From NCBI RefSeq assembly GCF_019334345.1, contig NZ_JAHWQX010000001.1, positions 248,001 through 312,000 on the forward strand: 64,000 nucleotides of DNA, read 5' to 3'. Shown here one piece after another: positions 11,287-25,335 of the stretch; position 1 is the stretch's first letter, and each line of letters opens with the position of its first letter. The notes beneath the pieces are model-generated. The model was not told the DNA's origin, ran no database searches, and was given only the letters and a program-made list of their open reading frames with translations. The position numbers and the translations under genes are program-made. The DNA comes from Neohoeflea coraliihabitans (GTDB lineage Bacteria > Pseudomonadota > Alphaproteobacteria > Rhizobiales > Rhizobiaceae).

Positions 11287-12030
11287 ATGAACGAGCCCAT
11301 TGTTCCCTTCGACCTTGTGCGAATGTTTCTCGGAACCGACCCGCCACTGTTTTATCTCGAGATCGTCTTTCGCACCCTTGTTGTCTACATCTATGCGCTG
11401 GCGATGATCCGCTGGGTCGGCGGGCGCGGCATCGCGCAGATGTCCACCGTCGAATTCCTTCTGGTCATCGCGCTGGGATCGGCCGTGGGCGACGTGATGT
11501 TCTATCCCGAAGTGCCGATCCTGCATGCGATGCTGGTGATCACCGTCGTGATCCTGATCAACAAGGGTCTCGACACGCTCATCTTCCGATACCGGTCGCT
11601 GGAGAAGGCCGTCGATGGCCTCACCGCCGAGGTGATCCGCGACGGGGTCATCATTCCCGAGACGCTGCGCGACAGGAAGATGGGACGAAGCGAGGTCTTC
11701 GAGGGGCTGCGGGCGCAGGGCTACCGGAACCTCGGCGAGATCCGCAGGGCCTATCTCGAAACATCGGGCAACTTCAGTGTCTTTCCGAGCCCTGGATCCA
11801 CTTACGGCCTCCCCATCGAACCCGCCTGGGCTGTCGAACCTCCGCCGATGATCGGGCCGAACGCCACGATCGATGGCGGCGCTCGACCGGCCTGTTGCGA
11901 ATGCGGAAAGCTTGTCGGCCCGGAGACACGCGTCACGCCGTCCGCCTGTCCGAATTGCGGCAGCACCAGTTGGACACCCGCTCGTCGCGTCAACGAGGCT
12001 CCTCCAGACCGCAAAAGCCTGCCGACATGA
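11287..12030 (+). CDS. DUF421 (YetF/YcaP-like) membrane protein with C-terminal zinc ribbon
   Basis: This is a 247-aa protein of unknown function. Residues ~20-100 hold three hydrophobic segments, including RWVGGRGIAQMSTVEFLLVIALGSAVGD, characteristic of DUF421. A soluble domain follows (LIFRYRSLEKAVDGLTAEVIRDG). Unlike many family members, the tail carries CCECGK and CPNCGS, two CxxC pairs about 20 residues apart, which look like a zinc ribbon. It starts at ATG 11287. The next gene (pit) is 152 bp away on the same strand, with short inverted repeats between them (12070-12083 and 12104-12130) but no T-run. Confidence 0.85.
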   Translation: MNEPIVPFDLVRMFLGTDPPLFYLEIVFRTLVVYIYALAMIRWVGGRGIAQMSTVEFLLVIALGSAVGDVMFYPEVPILHAMLVITVVILINKGLDTLIFRYRSLEKAVDGLTAEVIRDGVIIPETLRDRKMGRSEVFEGLRAQGYRNLGEIRRAYLETSGNFSVFPSPGSTYGLPIEPAWAVEPPPMIGPNATIDGGARPACCECGKLVGPETRVTPSACPNCGSTSWTPARRVNEAPPDRKSLPT

Positions 12031-12182
12031 TGGTCGAAGAGGCTGCCGCGGGTCGTTTCACCCTGCAAAACCCTTGAAAGGGTCCCGCCGAACTTGACGG
12101 CGGCGCCCTCCGGCATCGACAAGGAGGGCGGAACGGATCGTACAGCGGATCGTTACGCACACGGGGCTCAGGGGAGAGATGC

Positions 12183-13679
12183 ATGCCGGACACACTGCGC
12201 AAACCGACACTCGACAAGGACCTCGACAAGCTCACGACGATTGAGCAGGCCACCGAACGGGTCAGTCGCGGCATCATGGCGCCCGGCCTGTCGCTGATTT
12301 TCGTGCTTATCTGCGCCCTCGTCGCCGCCTTGCTGATGACCGGCCAGCCCGGCGCCGTCGTCATCGTCGCCGCCGCCGTTGTCGGCGCCTACATGGCATT
12401 GAACATCGGCGCCAACGATGTCGCCAACAATGTCGGCCCCGCCGTCGGCGCCCGTGCCATGACGCTCGGCACCGCCCTGATCGTCGCTGCGGTCTGCGAA
12501 AGCGCCGGCGCCCTGATCGCCGGCTCCGACGTCATCGGCACCATCTCCAAGGGCATCATCTCGCCGGACGCGGTCAGCAACCCGTCGGTGTTCATTTCGG
12601 CGATGCTTGCCGCCCTGGTGGCCTCGGCAATGTGGATCCATCTTGCCACCTGGCTGAAGGCGCCGGTCTCGACCACCCATTCCATCGTTGGCGGCGTCAT
12701 GGGCTCGGGCATCGCCGCCGCCGGTCTGAACGCCGTCAACTGGACGACTATGGGCTCGATTGCCGCCAGCTGGGTGATCTCGCCCGTCCTGGGCGGCATT
12801 TTCGCGGCAATCTTTCTCGCCTTCATCAAGACGGCGATCATCTATCGTGACGACAAGATCGCCGCCGCGCGGGTCTGGGTGCCCGTCCTCGTCGCCCTGA
12901 TGTCCGGCATTTTCGCAGCCTATCTGTCGGTCAAGGGCCTCAAGGGTATCGTCAAGATAACCCTGCCGATGGCGCTGATCATCGGCCTCGTCGCCGGCGG
13001 CATCTTCTGGCTGCTCGCAAGGCCGCTGATCGCAAAGCAGTCGCGTGGGCTGGAAAACCGCAACCAGTCGCTGCGCTACCTGTTCTCGCTGCCGCTGATC
13101 ATCTCCGCCGGGCTCCTGTCCTTTGCGCATGGCGCCAATGACGTTGCCAATGCCGTCGGCCCGCTGGCCGCCATCGTGCACACCGCCGAGGCCGGCGAGG
13201 TTGCCGCCAAGGTCTCGATCCCCCTGTGGGTCATGGCGGTCGGCGCCTTGGGCATATCGCTTGGCCTGTTGCTGTTCGGCCCGCGCCTGATCAAGCTCGT
13301 CGGCAACGAGATCACCAAGCTCAACCCGATGCGCGCCTACTGCGTGGCCCTGTCGGCCGCCCTGACGGTGATCGTCGCCTCGGGTCTCGGCCTGCCGGTC
13401 AGCTCGACCCATATTGCCATCGGCGCGGTGTTTGGCGTCGGTTTCTTCCGGGAATGGTACACCAGCCGCTCGCAAAGGCGCGCCGACTACGTCGCCCGCC
13501 GTGCCGCCGATCAAAGCCAGCCGAAAGCAAAAAAGACCTCGAGCGAGGATCAGAAGCACCGTTTTCTGGTGCGCCGGGCCCACTTCCTGACCATCGTCGC
13601 CGCCTGGCTGATCACTGTACCGGCAGCCGCCATCCTGTCCGGGATACTTTTTGCGATTTTCCGCATCTTCATCCGCTGA
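12183..13679 (+). CDS. pit: Inorganic phosphate transporter, PiT family
   Basis: This 498-aa integral membrane protein is predicted to import phosphate by cation symport. The two PiT signatures are present as internal repeats: GANDVANNVGPAVGARA near residue 77 and GANDVANAVGPLAAI near 318, with the repeated PVSTTHSIVGGV and PVSSTHIAIGAVFG segments. About ten or more membrane helices are visible. A hydrophilic insert (~430-465) precedes the last helix. GGGGAGAG lies just before ATG 12183. The C-terminus converges on ligA. No Pho-box match was recognised upstream, though CGGATCGT occurs twice with 12-bp spacing (12134, 12146). Confidence 0.93.
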   Translation: MPDTLRKPTLDKDLDKLTTIEQATERVSRGIMAPGLSLIFVLICALVAALLMTGQPGAVVIVAAAVVGAYMALNIGANDVANNVGPAVGARAMTLGTALIVAAVCESAGALIAGSDVIGTISKGIISPDAVSNPSVFISAMLAALVASAMWIHLATWLKAPVSTTHSIVGGVMGSGIAAAGLNAVNWTTMGSIAASWVISPVLGGIFAAIFLAFIKTAIIYRDDKIAAARVWVPVLVALMSGIFAAYLSVKGLKGIVKITLPMALIIGLVAGGIFWLLARPLIAKQSRGLENRNQSLRYLFSLPLIISAGLLSFAHGANDVANAVGPLAAIVHTAEAGEVAAKVSIPLWVMAVGALGISLGLLLFGPRLIKLVGNEITKLNPMRAYCVALSAALTVIVASGLGLPVSSTHIAIGAVFGVGFFREWYTSRSQRRADYVARRAADQSQPKAKKTSSEDQKHRFLVRRAHFLTIVAAWLITVPAAAILSGILFAIFRIFIR

Positions 13680-13735
13680 TTCGCGGCGCGTGGCGCGCGC
13701 CTGTCAGCAGTTGGCCGCACGCCGCAGGGCTGCGC

Positions 13736-17616
<3,881 letters not shown>

Positions 17617-17638
17617 TGATGACGGGCCTTTCTTCTGC

Positions 17639-18508
17639 TCAGGCCCCGATCAGACGCTTGCCGGCGCGCGACACCCAGGAGCCCTTGTTCTCGCGCGGCT
17701 CGAGACCACCGGTCTGCAACAGCTTGTAGGAATCGGCATACCACTGGCTGTCGGGGAAATTGTGCCCGAGAACGGCAGCCGCCGTCTGCGCCTCGCTGGT
17801 CAGGCCCATGGCGTAATAGGTCTCGACGAGCCGCGCCAGCGCCTCTTCGACCTGACGCGTGTTCGGATAGGTTTCCACGACGGTGCGGAAGCGGTTGGCC
17901 GCCGCCACATATTCGCGCCGCTCGAGATAATACCGGCCGATCTGCATTTCCTTGCCGGCCAGCTGATCACGCGCGTAGCGGATCTTCGCCTGCGCGTCGT
18001 CGACATATTCGGAATCCGGATAGCGCTCGACGACTTCGTTCATCGCCTCGATGGCGCGCGCCGATGGCCGCTGGTCGCGGGTCACGGCCGGGATCTGTTT
18101 GAAATAGGCAAGGCCGACAATGTACTGCGCATAGGCTGCGTCGGGATCATTGGGATAGAGATTGACGAACCGCTTACCGGAATTGATCGCTTCCTGGTGC
18201 TGACCCTGGCGGTACTGCACGAAAGTCTGCATCACCATCGCCTTGCGGCCATATTCCGAATACGGATGCTGCTTGGTGATCGCTTCGAACTTGCGCGAGG
18301 CCTCGGTCATGTTGCCGGCCTGCATATTGGCCAGCCCCTCGTTATAGAGCTGGTCGGCCGGATCGAGCGAAGCCGCGTAATTGGAAATGTCGATATCGGG
18401 ATCGCCGTTCTGGCAGGCGCCGAGCACCAGCGACAGTCCGACGAGACCCGCCGCGGCCAGCAACCTGTGCCCTGCCCACCCCCGATTATAGCTTCCGGTA
18501 GCTGTCAT
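17639..18508 (-). CDS. bamD: Outer membrane assembly lipoprotein BamD (ComL)
   Basis: BamD is the essential lipoprotein of the BAM complex that inserts beta-barrel proteins into the outer membrane. The 289-aa product has a lipoprotein signal (LSLVLGAC lipobox, Cys near residue 33). TPR-type repeats follow, e.g. [21 protein letters not shown] and [21 protein letters not shown] 18508 has AGAGG 7 nt upstream; the TTG at 18514 is too close to it. The order lpxC-bamD-recN-ligA is typical of rhizobia. A 257-bp gap to lpxC probably holds its own promoter. Confidence 0.95.
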   Translation of the reverse strand: MTATGSYNRGWAGHRLLAAAGLVGLSLVLGACQNGDPDIDISNYAASLDPADQLYNEGLANMQAGNMTEASRKFEAITKQHPYSEYGRKAMVMQTFVQYRQGQHQEAINSGKRFVNLYPNDPDAAYAQYIVGLAYFKQIPAVTRDQRPSARAIEAMNEVVERYPDSEYVDDAQAKIRYARDQLAGKEMQIGRYYLERREYVAAANRFRTVVETYPNTRQVEEALARLVETYYAMGLTSEAQTAAAVLGHNFPDSQWYADSYKLLQTGGLEPRENKGSWVSRAGKRLIGA

Positions 18509-18765
18509 TTCCAAACCTCTTCAAGCCCCCGAACGCGACATCCGCCCCCGCCCACAGACGGCAGGCATGCACCGCGTTCTATCCGTAAATGCCCATTCTT
18601 CGCAATCGCATGATGCCGCTTTGCCGCAAATTTATGGCGAAGGGGGTTTTTTAAACGGGATTGCAACCGCGAACGCCCGGGACGGGCAGGCTGAGACAAG
18701 AATGCGCGTGAATGGCCGCGAAAGTCGGGTGGGGAAAAGGCGGTCGAAATTCTGATCTGATGGTC

Positions 18766-19719
18766 TCAGACGAGCCACGGCGCGAAGGCCGGGGCACTGA
18801 CGGCGACCAGTTCGCCATAACGGCTGCCGCCGCGGCGTGCCGGCTGTTCGACGACTTCATAGGCGCTCGCATCGGCCAGTAAGGCCCGCAGCGCCATCGC
18901 ATTGAGTCTGTGGCCACCGCGATAGCTCCGGTAGCATCCGATGAACTGCGCACCGGCAAGTGCCAGATCGCCAACCGCGTCGAGCGTCTTGTGGCGCACG
19001 AACTCGTCTTCGAAGCGCAGACCCTCACTGTTGATCACCGTATGGTCGTCGCCGATCACCACGGAGTTCTCCAGGGACGAACCGAGAGCATGCCCGGAGG
19101 CCCAGAGCCGCTCGACGTCGCGCATGAAGCCGAAGGTGCGCGCCCGCGCCAGCTCGCGCCGGAAATTTTCGGCGTTGATCTCGCCTTTCCAGCTCTGCCG
19201 GCCAATCAGCGGCGTATCAAATTCAATATCGATCTCGAAGCGGGTGCCGTTGTGCGGCGTGAATTCGGCCCAGGAGCCACCCATCTCCATGCGCACCGGC
19301 TTGACCACCCGGATGTAGCGGCGCTTCTCTTCCAGCATCTCGATACCCGCCTCGTCAAAGGCCTCGATAAAGGCGCCGGCGCAGCCGTCCATGATCGGCA
19401 CTTCGCCGGAATCCAGCTCAACGACGATATTGTCGATGCCGAGCGCATAAAGCGCTGCCATCAGGTGTTCGACTGTTGCGATGGAGCGATCCGGAGCGGT
19501 GCCGAGCAGCGTGCAGAGATCGGTCGAGCCGACCTGCGACGACACGGCACGAACCGAGGCGACCATGGTCTTGCCGTCATACCGGTTAAAGACGATGCCG
19601 CTGTCCGCTTCGGCGGGATGAAATGTGATGGTGACACTCTGCCCGGAATGAACGCCCACGCCCGACAAAAACACTGAACGCGAGATGGTGGCCTGATAGC
19701 CGCTGACATCCATACCCAT
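18766..19719 (-). CDS. lpxC: UDP-3-O-acyl-N-acetylglucosamine deacetylase
   Basis: LpxC performs the committed, zinc-dependent deacetylation in lipid A synthesis. The roughly 317-aa product has VGVHSG near the N-terminus and the zinc-ligand motif STVEHL-like segment (ATVEHLMAAL). MDGCAGAF, ARTFGFM and FVRHKTLDAVGDLALAG carry the second His and Asp ligands. The start is uncertain. The MGMDVSGYQ start at 19719 best fits the family spacing, and in-frame starts at 19776 and 19713 are possible; none has a strong ribosome-binding site. Upstream lies an AT-rich promoter region with a CtrA-like site. Confidence 0.95.
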   Translation of the reverse strand: MGMDVSGYQATISRSVFLSGVGVHSGQSVTITFHPAEADSGIVFNRYDGKTMVASVRAVSSQVGSTDLCTLLGTAPDRSIATVEHLMAALYALGIDNIVVELDSGEVPIMDGCAGAFIEAFDEAGIEMLEEKRRYIRVVKPVRMEMGGSWAEFTPHNGTRFEIDIEFDTPLIGRQSWKGEINAENFRRELARARTFGFMRDVERLWASGHALGSSLENSVVIGDDHTVINSEGLRFEDEFVRHKTLDAVGDLALAGAQFIGCYRSYRGGHRLNAMALRALLADASAYEVVEQPARRGGSRYGELVAVSAPAFAPWLV

Positions 19720-19939
19720 AAGGCCAACCGTTTTCCCGTAGCCGAACACGCAGGTTCGACTGAACCCCTGATACATTCGAGGACATCACGCCACTATAAT
19801 CGCGCTAACCAGTCCCCGCCCCGTCTTTACCCCCTGAGGCCGAAGGGAAACATACGGCGACCATTGTAACAAACCAAATCACGCTTTCTTTCGTTTTGTA
19901 ACGAAGCATATCACGCGAATCGTTAAAATTTTAGAAACA

Positions 19940-19954
19940 TTAACAAGCAGTTAA
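19940..19954. promoter_or_regulatory. CtrA-like site TTAA-N7-TTAA upstream of lpxC
   Basis: Two TTAA half-sites are separated by exactly 7 bp, matching the CtrA consensus spacing of alphaproteobacteria. A further TTAA lies at 19923. The stretch is in the ftsZ-lpxC gap, about 220 bp upstream of the lpxC start, within an AT-rich segment. CtrA control of division genes is well known in Caulobacter and Sinorhizobium. AT richness raises the chance of a fortuitous match. Confidence 0.45.
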
Positions 19955-19958
19955 ATTG

Positions 19959-19996
19959 AAGACGACGGCGCGGACCTCGCCGCACCGTCGTCTTTT
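19959..19996 (-). terminator. Hairpin downstream of ftsZ, probable terminator
   Basis: AAGACGACGG (19959-19968) pairs perfectly with CCGTCGTCTT (19985-19994), a 10-bp stem with a 16-nt loop, 44 bp past the ftsZ stop. The T-rich side is stronger on the plus strand (TCTTTTGTT). On the minus strand the stem is followed by CAATTT, so termination of ftsZ transcripts may be partial. Confidence 0.6.
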
Positions 19997-20039
19997 GTTA
20001 CAGGCATCGGCGTGCGCGGCGCGGGGCCGCGCGAATCGC

Positions 20040-21923
20040 CTATTTGACCTGGCGGCGAAGAAACGCCGGAATCTCCAGGTGCTCGTCATCGAGATTGCCA
20101 CGCGCCGGCGCCGGAGCGGTGCGGCCCTGGTCGTCGAGCTGACCGCGACGCGGGGCGTAAACGCTCGCTTCCGGTGACAGCTGCCGGCGGGCCGGAGCGG
20201 CCTGCATCGCGGCTTCGCCCGCCGTCTCGTCATCGTCCTCGCGCTTGCCGAGCGATGCCGACAGCCGCTTGAGGAGACCCATCGGACCACGCTCGTCCTG
20301 CTCGCCGGCTGCGACATTGCGGCGTTGGGCGATCTCGGCCTGCACCACCGGCGGGAAATCCTCGACCTGCGGCATCCGCACCGCTTCCGCCTGATGGCGC
20401 AACTGGGCTTCAGAGACGGTCTCGGCCATCGGCTCGACCGGCTGCGGCGCGATTGCTGCCGCGGCCGCCGGCGCGCTCGCCGCCAATGGAGCGGCAGTCA
20501 TGCTGGGACGCTGCGCCTGCTGTGCCGCCGGCTGCGCAACAGGCTGTGGCGCGGCTTGCGCGGCAGCTTGTGCGGCCGGCTGCCGGGCCGGTGCCTGTGC
20601 GGCCTGGGGCGGCGCCGAAAACAAACGGCTCTGCGGCCGGAAATCGTCGCCGGATGCCGCGGCAGCGGGTGCTGCCGGAGCCTCGGCGATGTCGAGCTCG
20701 CGCTCCATGTCGCGGGTCGCGGCGCGGATCGTCTGCGCGATGGCATCGCCGCCCGCTTCGCCAGTCGGTGCGGCAGGACGCGCGGCCGGAGCCGCCGCCG
20801 GTGCTGAAGCCTGCGCCGGGGCCGGTGCGGGAGCCGGTGCCGGGGCAGCCGGCGCCGGGCTTGCCGTTTGCGCCGGAGCCTGTGCAGCAGGACGCTGCGC
20901 CGGGCGCTGCGGCGCCGGAGCGCGGTAATCGCGTCCATCGCCGCTGTCGGCGCCCAGTTCGCGATCGATGCCGGTGGCGACCACCGAGACACGGATCAGT
21001 CCTTCCAGTTCCTCGTCGAAGGTCGCACCGAGGATGATGTTGGCATCCGTATCGACCTCTTCGCGGATGCGGGTCGCGGCCTCGTCGACCTCGAACAGGG
21101 TCATGTCGCGACCACCGGTGATCGAGATCAGCAGACCCTGCGCGCCGCGCATCGTCGTTTCGTCGAGCAGCGGATTGGCGATCGCCGCTTCCGCCGCGGC
21201 CATGGCCCGGTTTTCGCCGGAGGCCTCGCCGGTGCCCATCATCGCCCGGCCCATCTCGCGCATCACCGAACGCACGTCGGCGAAATCGAGGTTGATCAGG
21301 CCTTCCTTGACCATCAGGTCGGTGATGCAGGCCACGCCCGAGTAAAGGACCTGGTCAGCCATCGCGAAAGCGTCGGCGAAGGTCGTCTTGTCATTGGCGA
21401 TGCGGAACAGATTCTGGTTCGGGATGACAATCAGCGTATCGACATTCTTCTGCAATTCGTCGATGCCCGATTCCGCCAGCCGCATGCGGCGCTGACCCTC
21501 GAAATGGAACGGCTTGGTGACGACGCCGACGGTCAGGATACCCTTTTCGCGGGCTGCGCCGGCGACGACGGGAGCGGCGCCCGTACCGGTGCCGCCGCCC
21601 ATGCCGGCGGTGACGAAGCACATATGCGTGCCACTGAGATGATCGACGATCTCATCGATGCACTCCTCGGCGGCAGCCCGCCCGACTTCCGGTTGCGAAC
21701 CGGCTCCGAGACCCTCGGTGACGTTTGCGCCGAGCTGGATCAGCCGTTCGGCTTTCGACATGGTCAGGGCCTGCGCGTCGGTGTTCGCCACGACGAAATC
21801 GACGCCCTGGAGTCCCGCCGTGATCATATTGTTGACGGCGTTGCCGCCACCGCCGCCGACACCGAATACGGTGATGCGCGGCTTCAGCTCGGTGATGTCC
21901 GGCTTCTGCAGATTGATGGTCAT
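20040..21923 (-). CDS. ftsZ: Cell division protein FtsZ
   Basis: FtsZ is the tubulin-like GTPase that forms the division ring. The ~627-aa product has the GTPase domain at ~15-320, with the tubulin signature [11 protein letters not shown] near 109-119. A linker of roughly 290 residues very rich in Ala, Pro, Gln and Arg follows. The C-terminal conserved peptide is [10 protein letters not shown], the docking site for FtsA and other partners. ATG 21923 (MTINLQKP) is preceded by AAGGAAGGAA; upstream in-frame starts at 21945 and 22001 have poorer sites. It is 56 bp downstream of ftsA. The linker is long even for Hyphomicrobiales. Confidence 0.97.
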   Translation of the reverse strand: MTINLQKPDITELKPRITVFGVGGGGGNAVNNMITAGLQGVDFVVANTDAQALTMSKAERLIQLGANVTEGLGAGSQPEVGRAAAEECIDEIVDHLSGTHMCFVTAGMGGGTGTGAAPVVAGAAREKGILTVGVVTKPFHFEGQRRMRLAESGIDELQKNVDTLIVIPNQNLFRIANDKTTFADAFAMADQVLYSGVACITDLMVKEGLINLDFADVRSVMREMGRAMMGTGEASGENRAMAAAEAAIANPLLDETTMRGAQGLLISITGGRDMTLFEVDEAATRIREEVDTDANIILGATFDEELEGLIRVSVVATGIDRELGADSGDGRDYRAPAPQRPAQRPAAQAPAQTASPAPAAPAPAPAPAPAQASAPAAAPAARPAAPTGEAGGDAIAQTIRAATRDMERELDIAEAPAAPAAAASGDDFRPQSRLFSAPPQAAQAPARQPAAQAAAQAAPQPVAQPAAQQAQRPSMTAAPLAASAPAAAAAIAPQPVEPMAETVSEAQLRHQAEAVRMPQVEDFPPVVQAEIAQRRNVAAGEQDERGPMGLLKRLSASLGKREDDDETAGEAAMQAAPARRQLSPEASVYAPRRGQLDDQGRTAPAPARGNLDDEHLEIPAFLRRQVK

Positions 21924-21979
21924 GTCACCCGTTCCTTCCTTGCTCATGGCCGCATCGCCTGCCGGCCAATTCCGAAAAT

Positions 21980-23305
21980 TCAAAAACTGTCTTTCAGCCA
22001 CCGTCCGACATTCGCCAGCCGGCCGCCCGTTCCGGTCATGCGGCTCAGGCCGCCCTCGCCCGCCGCATGGGTCTCAAGCCCCGCGACCTGCGGGTAGATC
22101 ATCAGTCCGACGGCCGTCGAAAAGGCCGGGCCCTTGGCCGCTGCCGGCAGGCCCGAGACCCCCAAAGGCCGGCCGACCCGCACATTGCGCGCCAGGATCC
22201 GCCGGGCCGTCTCCTGCAGACCCGTCAACTGGCTGGCGCCACCGGTCAGCACGATGCGTTTGCCGACAATCGGCGCGCAGCCCGACTGCTGTATCCGCTC
22301 GCGGATCATTTCCAGGGTTTCCTCGATGCGCGCCCGCACGATGCGCGCCACCAGACCGCGCGGCACCTGCATGGGCTGGTCATCCTCGTCACCGATCGGC
22401 GGCACGCTGATCACTTCGCTGTCCTGGGCCGCCTGCGGCGCGGCCGAGCCGTGCACCACCTTCAGCCGTTCGGCATCGTCAAAGCGCGTCGACAAGCCGC
22501 GCGCCAGGTCCATCGTCACATGCTGACCGCCGAGCGCGATGGCATCGGCATGCACCAGCTTGCCCTCAGCAAACACCGAAATCGTCGTTGTCCCGCCGCC
22601 CATGTCGATGGCCGCGCATCCCATTTCCGCCTCATCCGCAACCAGCGCCGCCAGACCGGAGGCATAGGGCGTCGCCACCATCGCATCGACCGTGAGATGC
22701 GCGCGATTGACCGCCAGTTCGAGATTTTTCAAGGGCGCTGATTCGGCGGTCAGCACATGCATGTCGACACCGAGCAGATCGCCATACATGCCGAGCGGAT
22801 CGCGCACGCCGCGTTCCCCGTCGAGACTGTAGCCCGACGGCAGCGAATGCAGCACCGCCCTTTCATCGAGATCCGCCTGCCGGGTCGCCGCCGAAACCAC
22901 CTTGCGCAGATCGGAACTGGTGACCTCGTGCCCCCCAAGCGTGACGATGGCCGAATGCGTCTCGCTGCGCAGCCGCCCGGCGGACACATTGATGATCAGC
23001 GATTCGGCGGTCATCCCGGCCATCCGTTCGGCGGCATCGACCGCAAGTCGGACGGAATTTTCCACTGCTTCCATGTCGGCAATGACGCCGGCTTTCAGCC
23101 CGCGGGATTTCTGGTGACCGATGCCGAGAATCTCGATCTTGTGGCTGCGGCCGGCAAGAACATCGACGCTGGCGATCGGCGACAGCCGTCCGATCATGCA
23201 CACCACTTTCGACGAGCCGATATCGAGCACCGTGACGATGCTCGAGCGCTTGCCCGACAGCGGCTTCAGCCGCGGCACCCCGGAACTGGAACGAAAGAGG
23301 GTCAT
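21980..23305 (-). CDS. ftsA: Cell division protein FtsA
   Basis: FtsA is the actin-like protein that tethers FtsZ to the membrane. The 441-aa product has the phosphate-1 segment [14 protein letters not shown], the SHS2 (1C) domain, and the nucleotide motifs [15 protein letters not shown] and [13 protein letters not shown]. It ends in the amphipathic membrane-targeting helix [13 protein letters not shown]. The start overlaps the ftsQ stop by 4 nt (ATGA). Confidence 0.97.
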   Translation of the reverse strand: MTLFRSSSGVPRLKPLSGKRSSIVTVLDIGSSKVVCMIGRLSPIASVDVLAGRSHKIEILGIGHQKSRGLKAGVIADMEAVENSVRLAVDAAERMAGMTAESLIINVSAGRLRSETHSAIVTLGGHEVTSSDLRKVVSAATRQADLDERAVLHSLPSGYSLDGERGVRDPLGMYGDLLGVDMHVLTAESAPLKNLELAVNRAHLTVDAMVATPYASGLAALVADEAEMGCAAIDMGGGTTTISVFAEGKLVHADAIALGGQHVTMDLARGLSTRFDDAERLKVVHGSAAPQAAQDSEVISVPPIGDEDDQPMQVPRGLVARIVRARIEETLEMIRERIQQSGCAPIVGKRIVLTGGASQLTGLQETARRILARNVRVGRPLGVSGLPAAAKGPAFSTAVGLMIYPQVAGLETHAAGEGGLSRMTGTGGRLANVGRWLKDSF

Positions 23306-24222
23306 ATCTGCCCCGCCTTGATCGCCTTGTCGCGCGCCTCAAGCGCGTCCTGACGCCGTGCCAGTGCCGTTTCCGTCAGCCGCAGCGTGACCCGATCGGC
23401 CACCCGCAGATCGATCGCAGCGATATCCCGATCGGCGACGCCCCGGCCGGCATCGAAATCGGCGAAGCGGGCAAACGCCTCATCGACGTCGCGCTCGGGC
23501 AGGCGAATGGTCACGCCATTGTCGAGACGCAGGTCCCAGCGCCGGTCGGCAACGCGAATGGCCGCCTTGACCCGGCCCTTCAATTCCGGATGGAAAATCA
23601 GCCGTGCTTCCAGTTCGTCGGCATGGCGATTGGCACCGAGACCGACGTAAAGCGGCAGTCCGGCATGCCGCGAGCCGCTGAGCGGCACGATCGCATCGCC
23701 CCGCGCATCGATCAGCGACAGCGTCTCGCCATGCTGCCAGATCGCCACCGCCACCCGCTCCACCAGCTTGACCGAAAGAGAATCGGGATAGACTTTCGTC
23801 ACCTGTGCATCGACCACCCATGGCAATTCGATCAGCCGCTGACGCGCTTCCTCGACCGAGATCGACAACACCGATGTTGCCCCGTTCAGGCCGATTTGCT
23901 CGAGCACGGTGATGTCGGAGGTTTCCGAATTGCCGGCAATGTGCACGTCTTCCAACGCGAACCCGGCCGTCGATGACAGGGTTTCGGCGACAAATGGCGC
24001 ATGGCCACCGATCTGCATGCCGTAAAGGCCGGTGGCTCCGAAAAACAGGACAGCGGCCACCGTACCGATGTGGGGCGGCATCGCCGTGCGGCCGGAAACC
24101 AGCGCAGCGACAAGGCGCGCCGGGCGGCGAAGGAAACGCGGCAGCGCAAGCTGCGCCCGCGACAGGAAATCCTGCCCGCGGTTCCGCGCTTCGCGCTCGC
24201 TGGTCCCCTTCATCGACAACAC
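23302..24222 (-). CDS. ftsQ: Cell division protein FtsQ
   Basis: FtsQ is a bitopic inner-membrane divisome protein linking early and late division proteins. The ~306-aa product has a basic N-terminal cytoplasmic part, one membrane segment near residues 50-70 ([21 protein letters not shown]), a POTRA domain ([22 protein letters not shown]) and the FtsQ beta domain ([22 protein letters not shown]). The start is uncertain. GTG 24222 has GGAGG 7 nt upstream; ATG 24213 would give the 4-nt ATGA overlap common in this cluster; TTG 24243 is less likely. All overlap the end of ddl. Confidence 0.93.
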   Translation of the reverse strand: MLSMKGTSEREARNRGQDFLSRAQLALPRFLRRPARLVAALVSGRTAMPPHIGTVAAVLFFGATGLYGMQIGGHAPFVAETLSSTAGFALEDVHIAGNSETSDITVLEQIGLNGATSVLSISVEEARQRLIELPWVVDAQVTKVYPDSLSVKLVERVAVAIWQHGETLSLIDARGDAIVPLSGSRHAGLPLYVGLGANRHADELEARLIFHPELKGRVKAAIRVADRRWDLRLDNGVTIRLPERDVDEAFARFADFDAGRGVADRDIAAIDLRVADRVTLRLTETALARRQDALEARDKAIKAGQI

Positions 24223-25139
24223 GTGGCGTCCTCCACCATCCAACTGACAAACTCTTCGAAACTGTGTCCCGCCTGCGCCGCCATTTCCGGCGCCAGCGAG
24301 GTGGGTGTCATTCCAGGCTGGGTATTGATTTCAAGCCAGACAAGCTCCCCGTTTTCGGAGAAACGGTCGTCGTAGCGGAAATCCGACCGGCTCACCCCGC
24401 GACACCCGATGGCTTGATGGGCCTTGAGTGCAAGTGTTCGTATCTTTTGGTAAACAAATGGTGAAATTTCTGCCGGACAGACATGTTTTGATCCGCCCTC
24501 GACATACTTTGCGTCATAATCATAGAAGGTGTGGCCAACCGGCACGATCTCGGTCACGCCAAGCGCCACGTCGCCCATCACCGTGCAGGTCAGTTCGCGG
24601 CCATGGATATAGCGCTCGACCATCACGCGGTCGCCATATCGCCATTCATCGGAGGTGATGATCTGTGGCGGATGCGGTTGATCCGCCTGCACGATGACGA
24701 TCCCAAAGCTTGAACCTTCAGCCACCGGCTTGACGACATAGGGTGGCGGCATCGGATGCGCCGACGTCAGATCGAACCGGTTCATGACCTTGGATTCGGC
24801 AACCGGAATGCCCTGCACCTTGGCGACGATCTTCGACAGCTTCTTGTCCATCGCCAGCGCCGAGGCGAGGACGCCGGAATGGCTGTAGGGGATCTCGAGA
24901 TATTCCAGGACGCCCTGAATACTGCCATCCTCGCCGAACGGCCCATGCAGCGCGTTGAAACAGACATCGGGCGCCAGCGCCCTGAGCCGTTCCGAGATAT
25001 CGCGCCCGACATCAACCCGGGTCACCTGATAGCCGGCCCGTTCGAGCGCCGCCGCGCAGGCTTCACCTGAAGCCAGGCTGACCGGCCGCTCCGACGAAAA
25101 TCCGCCCATCAGAACGGCCACATGCTTTTTATCTGTCAT
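24210..25139 (-). CDS. ddl: D-alanine--D-alanine ligase
   Basis: Ddl joins two D-Ala using ATP to give the dipeptide that MurF adds to the peptidoglycan precursor. The 309-aa product has [16 protein letters not shown] at the N-terminus, [11 protein letters not shown], the ATP-grasp segments [15 protein letters not shown] and [12 protein letters not shown], and the metal/substrate site [17 protein letters not shown] 25139 (MTDKKH) is preceded by AGGGGACC; the frame upstream to 25295 does not look like Ddl. Here it is separated from murB by the GGDEF and sulfotransferase genes. Confidence 0.96.
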   Translation of the reverse strand: MTDKKHVAVLMGGFSSERPVSLASGEACAAALERAGYQVTRVDVGRDISERLRALAPDVCFNALHGPFGEDGSIQGVLEYLEIPYSHSGVLASALAMDKKLSKIVAKVQGIPVAESKVMNRFDLTSAHPMPPPYVVKPVAEGSSFGIVIVQADQPHPPQIITSDEWRYGDRVMVERYIHGRELTCTVMGDVALGVTEIVPVGHTFYDYDAKYVEGGSKHVCPAEISPFVYQKIRTLALKAHQAIGCRGVSRSDFRYDDRFSENGELVWLEINTQPGMTPTSLAPEMAAQAGHSFEEFVSWMVEDATCCR

Positions 25140-25335
25140 GGAATGAGGTCCCCTTCGCTCCCGCCCAGATTGGTCGTCCGGCAGTGACCACGTCCGGCCG
25201 CGCCGACGGGTATGCAGGCGCGAATCAACAGCGCCATCAAGTCCGGATGAAAGAATCAGAGAGTTGATTCGCTGGCAAGACCGGCGCCACGGCAAGAACG
25301 GCGGCGCCTATCCCTCCAGAACGCGGGAAGCTGGC

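Noticed and set aside
12104-12130. CGCCCTCC-N11-GGAGGGCG hairpin between the DUF421 gene and pit
   Set aside because: A good stem but no T-run, and it overlaps the leader of pit; not enough to call a terminator or riboswitch.
12134-12153. Direct repeat CGGATCGT with 12-bp spacing upstream of pit as a Pho box
   Set aside because: The sequence and 12-bp period do not match the PhoB consensus (CTGTCAT-like, 11-bp period).
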